Source of the DNA: Oribacterium sp. UBA3737
Lineage (GTDB): Bacteria; Bacillota_A; Clostridia; Lachnospirales; Lachnospiraceae
NCBI GenBank assembly: GCA_002371295.1
Contig: DFGZ01000160.1
Coordinates: forward strand, 1 to 16,357
DNA: 16,357 nucleotides
Direction: 5' to 3'
Shown: in pieces, positions 9,101 to 14,931 of the stretch
Layout: each line of letters starts with the position of its first letter
Numbering within the stretch: position 1 is the first letter of the stretch
Notes under the pieces: generated by a model
Told to the model about the DNA's origin: nothing
The model's input: only the letters and a program-made list of their open reading frames with translations
Databases searched by the model: none
Program-made: the position numbers and the translations under genes

Positions 9101-9710
9101 TTACTTCCCTTATCTCATAGCCAGTAAGATCGAGATTGGTGGCATCCTCAAGATCCCGGATCTTTGGCTTTGTTTTACTGTAGAGAAGTTTTTGGATTAT
9201 TTCCTTCTGTTCATCGGTCATAAAATCAAGGTCTTTGTTTAAAGAAGATTCTGTGGCCTTTTTTACAGCTTCACTTTTGGAATCTTTCTCAGACGCTTCA
9301 CTGTCTGTGGCGTTTTCTGAAGCTTTCTCAGAAGCTTCGCTGTCTGTGGCTTTTTCAGAAGCTTCGCTGTTCGTTGCTTTCCCCGCCGCTTTTTCAGACA
9401 CAGAGCTTCCGGTGGATATATCCTGGAGTTCTGTGTCCTCTGCTTCGTCCAAGCTCTCTTTTATGGCGAGAGCAAATACGGATTTTGGCAGGTTTAATTC
9501 ATCTATTTCAGTTCCGCATGGTACTGTCTGATTTTCTACATTTTTCGGAAGTGAGGCAATGGCTTTTAATGCGTACCTTTTTCCGTAGTATTCTGAACTG
9601 CTCTCTGCCCCGGCGTATCCGGTAATTCCCGAACTTAAACCTGTCTCGGCAACCAGCATCACACTTAGCAGTAAAGATAATAATCGTTTTGACACACTAC
9701 CTCTTATCAT
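3162..9710 (-). CDS. Giant cell-wall-anchored surface protein with about ten Cna_B-like repeats
   Basis: This is a 2182-residue secreted, sortase-anchored protein, probably an adhesin or fibrous surface scaffold; the ligand is unknown. In order: signal peptide 1-35 (KR at 8-9, hydrophobic core, AGA cleavage motif); Ser/Glu/Ala-rich repeats 103-145; an Ig-like stretch about 195-250; then Cna_B-type beta domains starting near 385, 528, 675, 818, 970, 1138, 1323, 1447, 1603 and 1750. These begin with motifs such as VNKVWKD and VNKFWED and end with YxYxxxE strands (YTYYIKEVG, YYFTKEE) and ITNTL-like strands. Cna_B domains often form Lys-Asn isopeptide bonds assisted by that Glu. An acidic Pro/Ser/Lys stalk (about 1930-2100) leads to sorting signal SPKTG (2146-2150), a hydrophobic segment and RKKKHL. 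The start at 9710 has AAGGGG seven bases upstream. The architecture is firm; the adhesin role is inferred. No sortase gene is in the window. Confidence 0.93.
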   Translation of the reverse strand: MIRGSVSKRLLSLLLSVMLVAETGLSSGITGYAGAESSSEYYGKRYALKAIASLPKNVENQTVPCGTEIDELNLPKSVFALAIKESLDEAEDTELQDISTGSSVSEKAAGKATNSEASEKATDSEASEKASENATDSEASEKDSKSEAVKKATESSLNKDLDFMTDEQKEIIQKLLYSKTKPKIRDLEDATNLDLTGYEIREVKLRWDNDPSFGGEYDPDVPDVYRFEASLKNESDYILFSVEFPTINIEVTDAFIATDSVTYPVYVKTKSISPEGTLDFELDVPDSSEVKVYNYSFTGDKTERNEIDVDNGKFSLPVEGSDSEYYFTVLSPEKDIQLQILTDGTDYQNSAGTGTDPVTLTEKTEDFDLDMNSFMVVGKNSDITLLVKWEDGGRNEASKDSLTGQDTDDLLYLEYSLDKNTARWLPLDSIAMKKLGYNEEESSIDSPLDLSEKTAVPTSYSYSFKNRLYDTYVERDEDTGKLVTHHINYRIAARDSLKKHYFCSFEDENGNEDENGTVLHNYEAKNFTAKVKWNDLASKNKDGSVSERPSVLEWINGLTLHKILKGDKENPETVKLLPSSETEEGAITVTDTGNDEWNITIRGYGYDKDNYDIHYYLTEAPIDLNDSTGTEGNPIVNRHYESGYKNINNAANITDALYNGGTLVNVLTGETTFEIYSKWLDEADDKALKERPKTSIILYRYANDGTVTDKSRWSNLSPIQDSDYEEIKDPIGSEAEGNPNSFYRLRLPLSGTLDAYNPDGSELIYVGKLKTTGGTSTYETSLYTRDGRNIKLYNNHFILNGETLRNLIKGSISVKAAKTWKAAARQDVSSQVTLSLYKTILDPNTHPSTYDDEKYAAKLPNSIKLEGFTSELQTRSTESVLPKYDDQGNRLYYFTKEEKVYTKNKKTGITEEAVSFEDEGEKYFLTGDGYRYHQSYSYGSDKTSSKEADTTYSDSGNQSVTITNTLVGKTKILIKKTFSSGLSNHDKERGYAEVSFDIYRNSEKIGSIKRSYKAGSYLHSIDENGIESEREIKDINELYTSFTDEILIDSYDDMDTASRSGSLPRYDENGAEYTYTAYEQGGIKESGYYPTVHNSIKEKELSYKLKDSGLSVTEKYLLVNVSITNSIGESKHFSVNKVWKDGGDSEGREPVSFVLEHKVNGSWEQIGTEHTIDPSSENYIYVEVPKELEPEYDAWRKDKSSDAFRIRETHVGKVKTSENAVHYYNGDGQTKARDFKDADDQSLYLGHEWEKYEGGKKQSFSFPEDKIDKYGFVRGSSYVYDVLIDDNLHSSVSQGTEHKETDLLNSYYDFTITNKRVGVVYLDIDAHEWLDGYLKEKARPDEITLSVKMGEETYTFTLNEGNGWKDRMGPFKKYDDEGALIDYSPRIVSENGKLINYIYNNRKDDEASFRGAYVLTTKENLNLGSYHTGDVYSFTLKHELKESIVPAVNKFWEDDAGSSGKRPDIVVNLYRTYTDKDNRYHAEQIDKDTYINYDWTTKNKNWWYVNYDPQPRFSPGNYYEYSYYIKEKTASADTHEYVEIGAFPGSPTETGKNAEFSYDSANPGTLLLEDGTETSAAKVTHDKADAWTIVNRKRNKRTVSGVKIYENLPKGFRSKDLPIIKLALWRKTSSVDEPVYEYQKGKDPLGQETLILKPEGIQLTTTLGNANESGETSFTFFNSDGIRAEVPKYDDKGHLYTYYIKEVGNKYTEESEDDKLLHHLFELTTSDTLTNGIKAINGYKTDKGYEITFYKKWTVDTALTNEGDDVLSKKSPEITTIKLRLYRYLQDESGIISGSEEQVNSLGSIKLSYDPDNPEYSSYTWTGLPYYAPNLKPYIYVVSEYMGENSQLYRKVYSAEVTKSDGDIDLKVMDKNLYKLPAGKYTGLLPSGMGRIYHDKNWTGYDNVVRGSYAIDPSDDYRGKGSGTAGLVNVYTGAPEPEEEPVVTPMPPRGTMPSRGPQMPDKNAGRPETDSPEKDIEKPEADSPDKNTEKPENENSDKNTEKPENDSSSEAAIKPVTDETKEPDDTDGTKVPEKTEHISGSGLSGGGASSSKGSGSPSLKITPYKNSSSDDDSGDTSDGNDASSEKLLSSITGSEEQPEITFAEFLGSNMYSAEEPYDDSRAVLEAKRAMLKDGENGSSETDRTRSPKTGDESRMILHGIGAILSMIILGSWFTVFRKKKHL
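3694..3803 (-). repeat. 36-bp tandem repeat encoding the wall-spanning stalk
   Basis: About three diverged copies of a 36-bp unit (starting near 3696, 3732 and 3768) encode 12-residue units of the form DSPDKNTEKPEN, at about residues 1970-2006 of the surface protein. Such charged, Pro-containing repeats usually lie just before the sorting signal and span the peptidoglycan. The copies are not identical, so recent slippage is not obvious. Confidence 0.75.
9276..9402 (-). repeat. Degenerate in-frame repeat encoding SEASEK/ATD units
   Basis: Near-identical short blocks encode repeated SEASEKATD and SEASEKASENATD units at residues 103-145 of the surface protein. The element with plus-strand sequence CAGAAGCTTCGCTGT recurs almost unchanged. 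The repeat is in frame and low in complexity, probably a flexible linker between the mature N-terminus and the folded region. Copy number could vary between strains by replication slippage; that is inference. Confidence 0.7.
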
Positions 9711-9772
9711 TAAGAAACCCCTTATAATATATAATTATTTGATAAATTTTAATAAAAAATTGTAAACAACGC

Positions 9773-9802
9773 ATTATAGCATTTCGGGATTCCAAAAGTA
9801 AA
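9773..9802 (-). promoter_or_regulatory. Promoter of the giant surface protein gene
   Basis: On the minus strand, TTTACT (9802-9797) and a perfect TATAAT (9778-9773) are separated by 18 bp. A TG one base before the -10 gives an extended -10 element (TGCTATAAT). The predicted start leaves a 5' leader of roughly 55 bases before the ATG at 9710. The leader is AT-rich with no obvious structure. Confidence 0.65.
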
Positions 9803-9930
9803 TGAATATGCAGGGAAATACGGATTTCTTAATAACAAAACCTGTAAAATGCGATTTATGGTTAAAATATCAGTGGTTTTAGTATGGTTTACGTCTGGTT
9901 ATTAAGTCTGTTTTTTATTATGGAAAATAA

Positions 9931-9964
9931 AAAAACTACCTTACAAAGCTGTAAAGTAGTTTTT
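9931..9964 (-). terminator. Hairpin terminator downstream of tnpB
   Basis: A stem of AAAAACTAC with GTAGTTTTT plus TTAC/GTAA is separated by one bulge, with a six-base loop (AAAGCT on the plus strand). On the minus strand it is followed by a long T-rich run, so it should stop transcripts coming from tnpB before they reach the surface gene promoter. The symmetric A/T arms could also act on the plus strand, although no plus-strand gene feeds into it. Confidence 0.7.
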
Positions 9965-10066
9965 ATCAGTTGAAGTAATGGAAGATTATGTTGTTTAAAT
10001 ATGAACGTCATCATTTTATTCATCAATATTCATCTTTATTAAAGAATTTTGATAAATAAAATATTT

Positions 10067-10180
10067 ATTAGTCAACGAGCTTACGCCACGTTTACTCTAA
10101 TTGGGTGTAACGCAACACCCTCTATTCCTTCTGCGAATGCATTAGGAAATACCTTCATAAGTATCTGATATGAGCCATTT
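10067..10180 (-). ncRNA. Candidate omega-RNA (TnpB guide RNA) scaffold at the 3' end of tnpB
   Basis: IS605 TnpB proteins use a guide RNA made from the 3' end of their own gene plus the right end, with the flanking sequence as guide. Here the last tnpB codons contain a clean hairpin, GGGTGT/ACACCC with a six-base loop (10103-10120). A second, bulged hairpin (ATTAG..AACG with CGTT..CTAAT, 10067-10101) spans the stop codon. Position and structure fit a scaffold. The 5' limit given is arbitrary, and expression is inferred, not shown. Confidence 0.35.
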
Positions 10181-11316
10181 ACATCGGCATTTATCCTGAT
10201 ACCCTTATTACTCATAAACAGACCTCTTGAGACCCGTCTTGACTTATTGTAATTAGCTTTTACAGGTTCTTCTTTATCCAGGAAGCTTGTACCGCTTGTA
10301 TAAGACTCTTCCTGCAGAATCACATTAAGTCCTATGTCCTGAGCTTTGTACTGTACCATCTCTATAAACCGCTTTTGAGGTATCCCTACAAAAGACTGAT
10401 TTACGGACTTGCTAAGTTTAGAATCCTGTTTCCACTCTTTGTTATTGCCGATCACAATAGTATTTGTTCCCATGGAAACCGCATACTCAATGACATATCT
10501 GCTTGCCTTATGCATATAGTCATCAATCTTGTGATTGCGTTTTCTTGTAAGGGCAGCCATCCTTTTTGTGTAATCAGAATCATTCATCCTTTTGGCAACT
10601 TCACGATAATGGGAAATCATCTTGTTATAGTACTGATTCATTGACTTTAGACCTTTACCATTGATAACAACCGGAGTCTTTCCGAAATTGTTTGTAATGG
10701 TTGCCAAGTTATCTATACCAATGTCAATACTAAGATACTTTCCGTTATCATCCATTGTTTTGTCAGGGATATTTATGTTGTAGATAAGTTCCACAACAAA
10801 GTGTCTGTACCCCGGGAGGATCCTGACCTGCTGAAAAGACTGAAAATTCTCTGATTCTGCAAATCTCGGCTTCAATGTGAACCCGTTGAATACTTTTGGA
10901 AAGCAAAGTGTACCATCTTTGAACTTCACATTCTGATTTGTAAGAATCAGGAGATGTTTGCCATCTTTTGGCTTATAGTTTGGAAGTTTTGGTCTGCCTA
11001 AATATTTATCCTTATGCTTAGACCAATCCTTAATAGCTGTAAAGAATGACTTCCAGTCCTTTTCCAGCAAACGAAGGATCTGCTGGGCTGATTGAGCTGT
11101 AGGCATCTGTCTGTAATCATCAAATTCAAGATCTGCTTTTAACAGCTTATCCATATCTCCGTACCGAAGCCATTTATCATTTTTGACAAATTCGCTACGG
11201 ACTAGATAGTTTGCATGATTATAGAGATTCTTTGATTTATGAGTAAAATCACAGAACATTGAGTAGAACGGACTGTTATGTTTTATCAGATGTTTCTCTA
11301 CTCTCTGAGCTATCAT
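10081..11316 (-). CDS. tnpB: TnpB, IS200/IS605 family RNA-guided RuvC endonuclease, lacking the zinc ribbon
   Basis: This 411-residue protein is close to the usual TnpB length. The RuvC-like catalytic residues are all present: Asp198 in SIDIGIDNLAT, Glu336/337 in LQEESYTSG, and Asp378 in INADVNGSYQ. In most TnpB proteins the segment between the last two carries a four-cysteine zinc ribbon (TSKTC..CG...C..CG). Here residues 338-378 read YTSGTSFLD, then a basic RRVSRGLF stretch, with no cysteine. This resembles a known zinc-ribbon-less TnpB branch (YTSKxSFLD type), so it is probably not decay, although the usual Lys after YTS is Gly. TnpB cuts DNA guided by RNA from its own 3' end and helps the element persist. 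The start at 11316 follows GGGGGAGG with a longish 12-base spacer. The ORF is intact, which suggests recent activity or selection. Confidence 0.92.
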   Translation of the reverse strand: MIAQRVEKHLIKHNSPFYSMFCDFTHKSKNLYNHANYLVRSEFVKNDKWLRYGDMDKLLKADLEFDDYRQMPTAQSAQQILRLLEKDWKSFFTAIKDWSKHKDKYLGRPKLPNYKPKDGKHLLILTNQNVKFKDGTLCFPKVFNGFTLKPRFAESENFQSFQQVRILPGYRHFVVELIYNINIPDKTMDDNGKYLSIDIGIDNLATITNNFGKTPVVINGKGLKSMNQYYNKMISHYREVAKRMNDSDYTKRMAALTRKRNHKIDDYMHKASRYVIEYAVSMGTNTIVIGNNKEWKQDSKLSKSVNQSFVGIPQKRFIEMVQYKAQDIGLNVILQEESYTSGTSFLDKEEPVKANYNKSRRVSRGLFMSNKGIRINADVNGSYQILMKVFPNAFAEGIEGVALHPIRVNVA

Positions 11317-11406
11317 CTTCTTCTAAAACCTCCCCCAAATAGCCACAACATTGAATATAAAAAATCTTATATATTTATAATCATTCTTTATTGTAATTAT
11401 TGACTA

Positions 11407-11438
11407 TACCTGTATCATCCTTATCAAAGATACAGGTA
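11407..11438 (-). terminator. Perfect 10-bp hairpin just after the kinase gene (terminator remnant or element end)
   Basis: TACCTGTATC and GATACAGGTA form a perfect 10-bp stem with a 12-base loop, starting six bases after the kinase stop codon on the minus strand. Its position is that of a terminator, but the following bases (TAGTCAATAATT) are not a U-tract. Either it is a weak or truncated terminator whose tail was displaced by the adjacent tnpB element, or it is the subterminal hairpin of that element's left end. Confidence 0.45.
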
Positions 11439-11443
11439 ATGGG

Positions 11444-13096
11444 CTAACCTACATCCAGGCAGCTTCCGCCGATGAACTCCCTGACTATGGAGTTCTGAGG
11501 GATAAGCTCCGGGCTTATGGGAAGTATGTAATCAAGGAACTTTAAAAGTCTCTTTGCTTCAACATGTTCGGGATCTCCGCGTTTTATCTGGAAAAGAAGC
11601 GGAGCCGCAAAGATCTTAAGAACCGGAAGCTCATAGATCATGCTGGAGTTGACCATAACATCTGCGCTTTCCTGATACGGGAAGATGTTCTTATCTTCTC
11701 CTCTTCTGACATTTTCCCACATAGCTATGGTGTTCTTTGCGCTGTAGCCCCTTGTCCTGTTGTCACGGACTATGCGGCGGAGAAGTCTGCCGTCTGTTGT
11801 AGCTATACGGTTGTGGGCGTCAACATTGATCTGCGTAAGAGATGATATGTATATCCTGTACTTGTCGTTATCGGACAGTGAGGAAGACATCTCATCATTC
11901 AGACAGTGTATACCCTCGATTACCAGAACATCATTGGCACCGAGCTTGCAGAAATCCCCTTTATACTCTCTCGTTCCTGTGAAGAAATTGTAGCGGGGAA
12001 GCTGAATGGTCTCGCCCTGAAGGAGCTTCAGCATATCGCTGTTGAACTGCTCTACGTCTACACACTTGATGGACTCGAAATCCTTATTTCCGTTTTCATC
12101 CACCGGTGCCAGATCACGATCCCTGAAATAATTGTCCACAGAGATAGGATGAGGATTGAATCCCAGGGCCTTCAGCTGGATGCTGAGGCGTCTTGAAAAT
12201 GTGGTCTTGCCGGAACTTGAAGGTCCCGCTATCATGACCACCCTCTTGTTTTTCTCTGCGATATCCATGGCGATGTTTCCGATGGTCTTTTCGAAAAGAG
12301 CCTCCTGCATCAGTATAAGGTCATCGGAATAACCGTTCATGATCATCTCATTCAGTGAACCTATACTTGAGCATCCGATCTTTGCTGCCCATTTGGAGGA
12401 TGTGTGCTCTACTTCATACAGCTTGTTCATAGGTACGAAGGATGCCACCTTTTCAGGATTGCTTCTTGTAGGAAGCATCAGAACGAAGCCGTCACAGTAG
12501 GGGATTAGTTCATAGTACTTGATATAGCTTGTGTTCAGTACCATATAGCCGTAGAAGTAATCAACGAAATTACCCATGTAGTAGACATTGACACTTCCTG
12601 TCATACGGAATTGGAAAAGACGTTCCTTGCTGATCATTCCGTTTTCATGGAAAATTTTGATGGCCTCTCTGGTGCTTATGGATTTCTTCAGAATAGGAAT
12701 GCTCTTTTTGTGGTACTCATCCATTTTGTCCTTTACCTTCTGAAGAAGCTCCGGAGTTACCTTTACGTCTCCTTTCAGGTAGCAGTAGTATCCGCCGCCC
12801 AATGTATAATCCACCACTACTCCGAAATCCTTTACATCTTCACAGACATTGTAAAAAGCCTTGAGCATCATGAAGATGGCGGATCTTTCATAGGTGGACT
12901 GACCTATCTTTTCAGTACATGTGATGAAATGAATCTCGCCGTCTCCGGGTACTGTATGATAAAGCTCATAAAGCATATTGTTGTAACGGGCGAGAAGTAT
13001 CTCATGCTCATACTGAGGCTGAAAATATTTTGCTACTTCAAGAAAAGTTGTACCTGCTGGAAATTCCTGTGTTTGTCCCTTTGATGTGATTGTCAT
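11444..13096 (-). CDS. TGS-domain uridine kinase-like protein (nucleoside kinase fused to ThrRS-like N-terminus)
   Basis: This 550-residue cytoplasmic protein has an N-terminal TGS domain (about 1-60), a threonyl/alanyl-tRNA-synthetase-like second domain (about 65-180), a linker, and a C-terminal P-loop kinase of the uridine kinase/phosphoribulokinase family (about 270-480). The kinase part shows Walker A GPSSSGKTT (291-299), SVDNYFRDRD and LVIEGIHCLN. This architecture is known in Firmicutes and Thermotogae, annotated as uridine kinase or nucleoside kinase; the expected reaction is ATP-dependent phosphorylation of a nucleoside, probably uridine. I chose ATG 13096 because GGAG lies six bases upstream. 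The ATG at 13108 would add four residues but has its purine tract directly abutting. It stands alone, 126 bp after nif3, and its 3' end is followed by a hairpin and the tnpB element. The substrate is inferred. Confidence 0.88.
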   Translation of the reverse strand: MTITSKGQTQEFPAGTTFLEVAKYFQPQYEHEILLARYNNMLYELYHTVPGDGEIHFITCTEKIGQSTYERSAIFMMLKAFYNVCEDVKDFGVVVDYTLGGGYYCYLKGDVKVTPELLQKVKDKMDEYHKKSIPILKKSISTREAIKIFHENGMISKERLFQFRMTGSVNVYYMGNFVDYFYGYMVLNTSYIKYYELIPYCDGFVLMLPTRSNPEKVASFVPMNKLYEVEHTSSKWAAKIGCSSIGSLNEMIMNGYSDDLILMQEALFEKTIGNIAMDIAEKNKRVVMIAGPSSSGKTTFSRRLSIQLKALGFNPHPISVDNYFRDRDLAPVDENGNKDFESIKCVDVEQFNSDMLKLLQGETIQLPRYNFFTGTREYKGDFCKLGANDVLVIEGIHCLNDEMSSSLSDNDKYRIYISSLTQINVDAHNRIATTDGRLLRRIVRDNRTRGYSAKNTIAMWENVRRGEDKNIFPYQESADVMVNSSMIYELPVLKIFAAPLLFQIKRGDPEHVEAKRLLKFLDYILPISPELIPQNSIVREFIGGSCLDVG

Positions 13097-13151
13097 GATG
13101 ATCTCCATTCCGCCGCTCGTAAAAACGGCACAAATAGTGATATTTAGTGAA

Positions 13152-13179
13152 ATACTAAGCTGTATACGGTACCGGTGAA
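13152..13179 (-). promoter_or_regulatory. Weak candidate promoter for the kinase gene
   Basis: On the minus strand TTCACC (13179-13174) and TAGTAT (13157-13152) are 16 bp apart, each matching 4 of 6 consensus bases. It would leave a leader of about 50 bases. The nif3-kinase gap has no terminator, so the kinase may also be read from the dnaG-trmK-nif3 transcript. Confidence 0.3.
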
Positions 13180-13222
13180 CATTTCACACTACATGATGCC
13201 GGAAGGAGAAGACAGGGATTCG

Positions 13223-14089
13223 TTAAATGAAGCTTAGCGGAAAGCCGGTCTCATCCTTAATGATCTCCACCTCCGGAAATGCTTCCGTAAGAAAGCTTCC
13301 CATATGATCCACAAATATATGTTCCAGACCATAGTGCCCTGCATCTATAAGGCTTATACCCTCCTCTGTAAGGTCCAGTCCCTCATGATGTCCCATGTCT
13401 CCGCTTATAAATGCATCAACATGAAGCTTCATGACTTCTTTCAGTTCAGATCTTCCTGAACCCGGACAGCAGGCGATGGTCCTTACAGGAATACCTGCAT
13501 CATAGAAGCTCACGAAAGGAAGACTGAATTTATCCTTCACGAGTTTTGCCAGTTCCTCACAGGTCATGCTGTGGTAAAGCTTCGCAACAAAACCGATACC
13601 ATATGTATTTATATCGGCGATATTTCCGTCAGTATCAGGCTCCGGAGTAGGAAGCATGGAACCTGTTGAACCTCCGTTTTCACTGTCTTTAGGTGTGTAC
13701 CCCGTAGGCTCCATAACAGAGAGCTTTTTAAGCCCCAGTGTCTCGCATACAATGTCTGCCATGCCGCCGGGGCAGCTGTCATAGTTCGTATGCATGGAGT
13801 AGACTGAAACGTCATTCTGTATCAGGTCAATGAGCTTAAGTCCCAGTGAAGACTCATCATTTATGGATTTTATTCCTCTGAATATCACAGGATGATGAGT
13901 GACTATCATGTCGCAGCCGGATTCAATGGCCTCAGTTACAGCCTCCCTGGTCGCATCAAGTGCAACATAGACTCTTTTCACTTCCTTGTCGTTTCTTCCC
14001 ACCAGAAGACCCGGATTGTCCCAGTCACAGGCAGAAGCTCTTGGAGCCAGCTTATCAAGCTTTTCAACTATATCTCTTACTGTTATCAT
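13223..14089 (-). CDS. Nif3-like dinuclear metal centre protein (YqfO family)
   Basis: This 288-residue member of the NIF3/DUF34 family of cytoplasmic hexameric proteins binds two metal ions; its cellular function is still debated. Conserved metal-site motifs are all present: THHPVIF (His65, His66), HTNYDSCPGG (His100, Asp104), SGDMGHHEGLD (residues 229-239) and DAGHYGLEHIF (His252, Glu256). The N-terminal CDWDNPGLLVG also fits the family. Residues about 132-160 are a Ser/Gly/Pro/Asp-rich insertion just before the conserved YGIG strand, longer than in compact members. The ATG overlaps the trmK stop (ATGA), indicating translational coupling, and trmK-nif3 pairing is widely conserved in Firmicutes. 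The family is certain; I do not assign an enzymatic reaction. Confidence 0.93.
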   Translation of the reverse strand: MITVRDIVEKLDKLAPRASACDWDNPGLLVGRNDKEVKRVYVALDATREAVTEAIESGCDMIVTHHPVIFRGIKSINDESSLGLKLIDLIQNDVSVYSMHTNYDSCPGGMADIVCETLGLKKLSVMEPTGYTPKDSENGGSTGSMLPTPEPDTDGNIADINTYGIGFVAKLYHSMTCEELAKLVKDKFSLPFVSFYDAGIPVRTIACCPGSGRSELKEVMKLHVDAFISGDMGHHEGLDLTEEGISLIDAGHYGLEHIFVDHMGSFLTEAFPEVEIIKDETGFPLSFI

Positions 14090-14829
14090 CTGTATGCCTC
14101 CAATGCCTTAAGACAAAGCTCATAGGACTTCCTGACTGTCTCATTTGAGGTCTTTTCCAGGATGCCCTCATATCTCAGTTTCTCTTTTTGAAGAAAACTT
14201 CTGAGTGTCTCGTTTTTGTTACTTAGAAGGATGCCGCCATAGATAAAATCTTCATCGTTTTTGTAGTGATCTATGGTTTTATCAGGAGTCAGGCTCCGGT
14301 AAGTGTCCTGTGCCGGAGAACATTCATAAGAGGAACCTGCTGAATCAGGATGCTTTTCAGCCTTCACCGGAACAGCAGTCATTATCGTATAATACTTCTT
14401 TTCGTCGATAAGCATATCCTCTGCTATGATGTTCATGCCGTTGTTTATAAGGAAATGACGGAAGTGCTCGATGTCTGACTGTGGTGAAAGAACGAAACGG
14501 TCGAAATCACCGAGACGGCCTGCGAGTATACGTTCCATCAGGAGGCCACCCATGCCTGCGATTATGACAGTGTCCGCTTCATGAGGCTTGACTTCCTTAA
14601 GTCCGTCACTTAATCTCAGTTCTATCTTTTGAGACAGTCCCTCCCCTGCGATATTCTGTGCCGCGCTCGATAAAGGACCTCTGTTAATGTCACAGGCCAG
14701 AGCTCTTTTGGCCTTGCCTGAACGTACCAGTTCAATGGACACATAGGCGTGGTCACAGCCTATATCCGCAATGGTTTCTGAAGGTGGAACCATCTCCACT
14801 ATTCTTTTTAATCTGTAAGGTAAATTCAT
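14086..14829 (-). CDS. trmK: tRNA (adenine-22-N1)-methyltransferase TrmK
   Basis: This 247-residue Rossmann-fold SAM-dependent methyltransferase forms m1A at position 22 of tRNA. Motif I is IADIGCDHAYV (residues 20-30), followed by acidic ACDINRGPLSSA (Asp47), SDGL, and the family-specific VIIAGMGG (88-95) and LSPQSDIEHFRHFL (114-127). The C-terminal part is a helical, Lys/Glu-rich coiled-coil-like region (about 205-245), as in characterised TrmK. Residues about 158-190 are an extra polar insertion between core and coiled coil. The start at 14829 follows the conserved LPYRLKRI opening; the Shine-Dalgarno is weak (GGAATGA about ten bases upstream). It lies 102 bp after dnaG and overlaps nif3 by four bases. 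Confidence 0.93.
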   Translation of the reverse strand: MNLPYRLKRIVEMVPPSETIADIGCDHAYVSIELVRSGKAKRALACDINRGPLSSAAQNIAGEGLSQKIELRLSDGLKEVKPHEADTVIIAGMGGLLMERILAGRLGDFDRFVLSPQSDIEHFRHFLINNGMNIIAEDMLIDEKKYYTIMTAVPVKAEKHPDSAGSSYECSPAQDTYRSLTPDKTIDHYKNDEDFIYGGILLSNKNETLRSFLQKEKLRYEGILEKTSNETVRKSYELCLKALEAYR

Positions 14830-14931
14830 ATCATGTCATTCCGAATCACATATTACGCCGGATATCACAGAGTGAAGTAATGGGTTTGGCGCATTTCTTC
14901 AGGATATCATCAGGCCGAAAAAGTGATTCTC

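Larger units (their letters stand above)
9711..10066. other. AT-rich intergenic region between the surface protein gene and the tnpB element
   Basis: About 355 bp with no credible reading frame on either strand. It is clearly richer in A+T than the flanking genes. It contains the surface gene promoter (9773-9802) and a bidirectional-looking hairpin terminator (9931-9964). Nothing recognisable was found in 9803-9930 or 9965-10066, apart from runs of A and T that would fit the flank or right end of an IS200/IS605 element. Confidence 0.6.
10067..11406 (-). mobile_element. tnpB-only IS200/IS605-type element (boundaries approximate)
   Basis: A lone tnpB flanked by short AT-rich non-coding ends, inserted between a housekeeping kinase gene and the surface protein gene. 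There is no tnpA (Y1 transposase), as in IS1341-like elements that rely on a TnpA in trans or are immobile. IS200/IS605 ends lack inverted repeats and carry subterminal hairpins. Candidates are 10067-10101 on the right and 11355-11372 or 11407-11438 on the left. The exact ends cannot be set without an empty-site comparison. Confidence 0.55.

Noticed and set aside
12611..13084. A 157-codon plus-strand frame opposite the kinase gene
   Set aside because: Fully antisense to conserved TGS/ThrRS-like sequence and without family resemblance or start signals.
13183..13198. Small GTGAA/TTCAC-like palindrome after nif3 considered as a terminator
   Set aside because: The stem is only about five pairs with a three-base loop and no following T-run.
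14835..14931. A short minus-strand frame (ESLFRPDDILKKCAKP...) between dnaG and trmK, considered as an rpoD remnant or small protein
   Set aside because: No resemblance to the C-terminal helix-turn-helix of sigma factors, no ribosome binding site, and too short to distinguish from chance.
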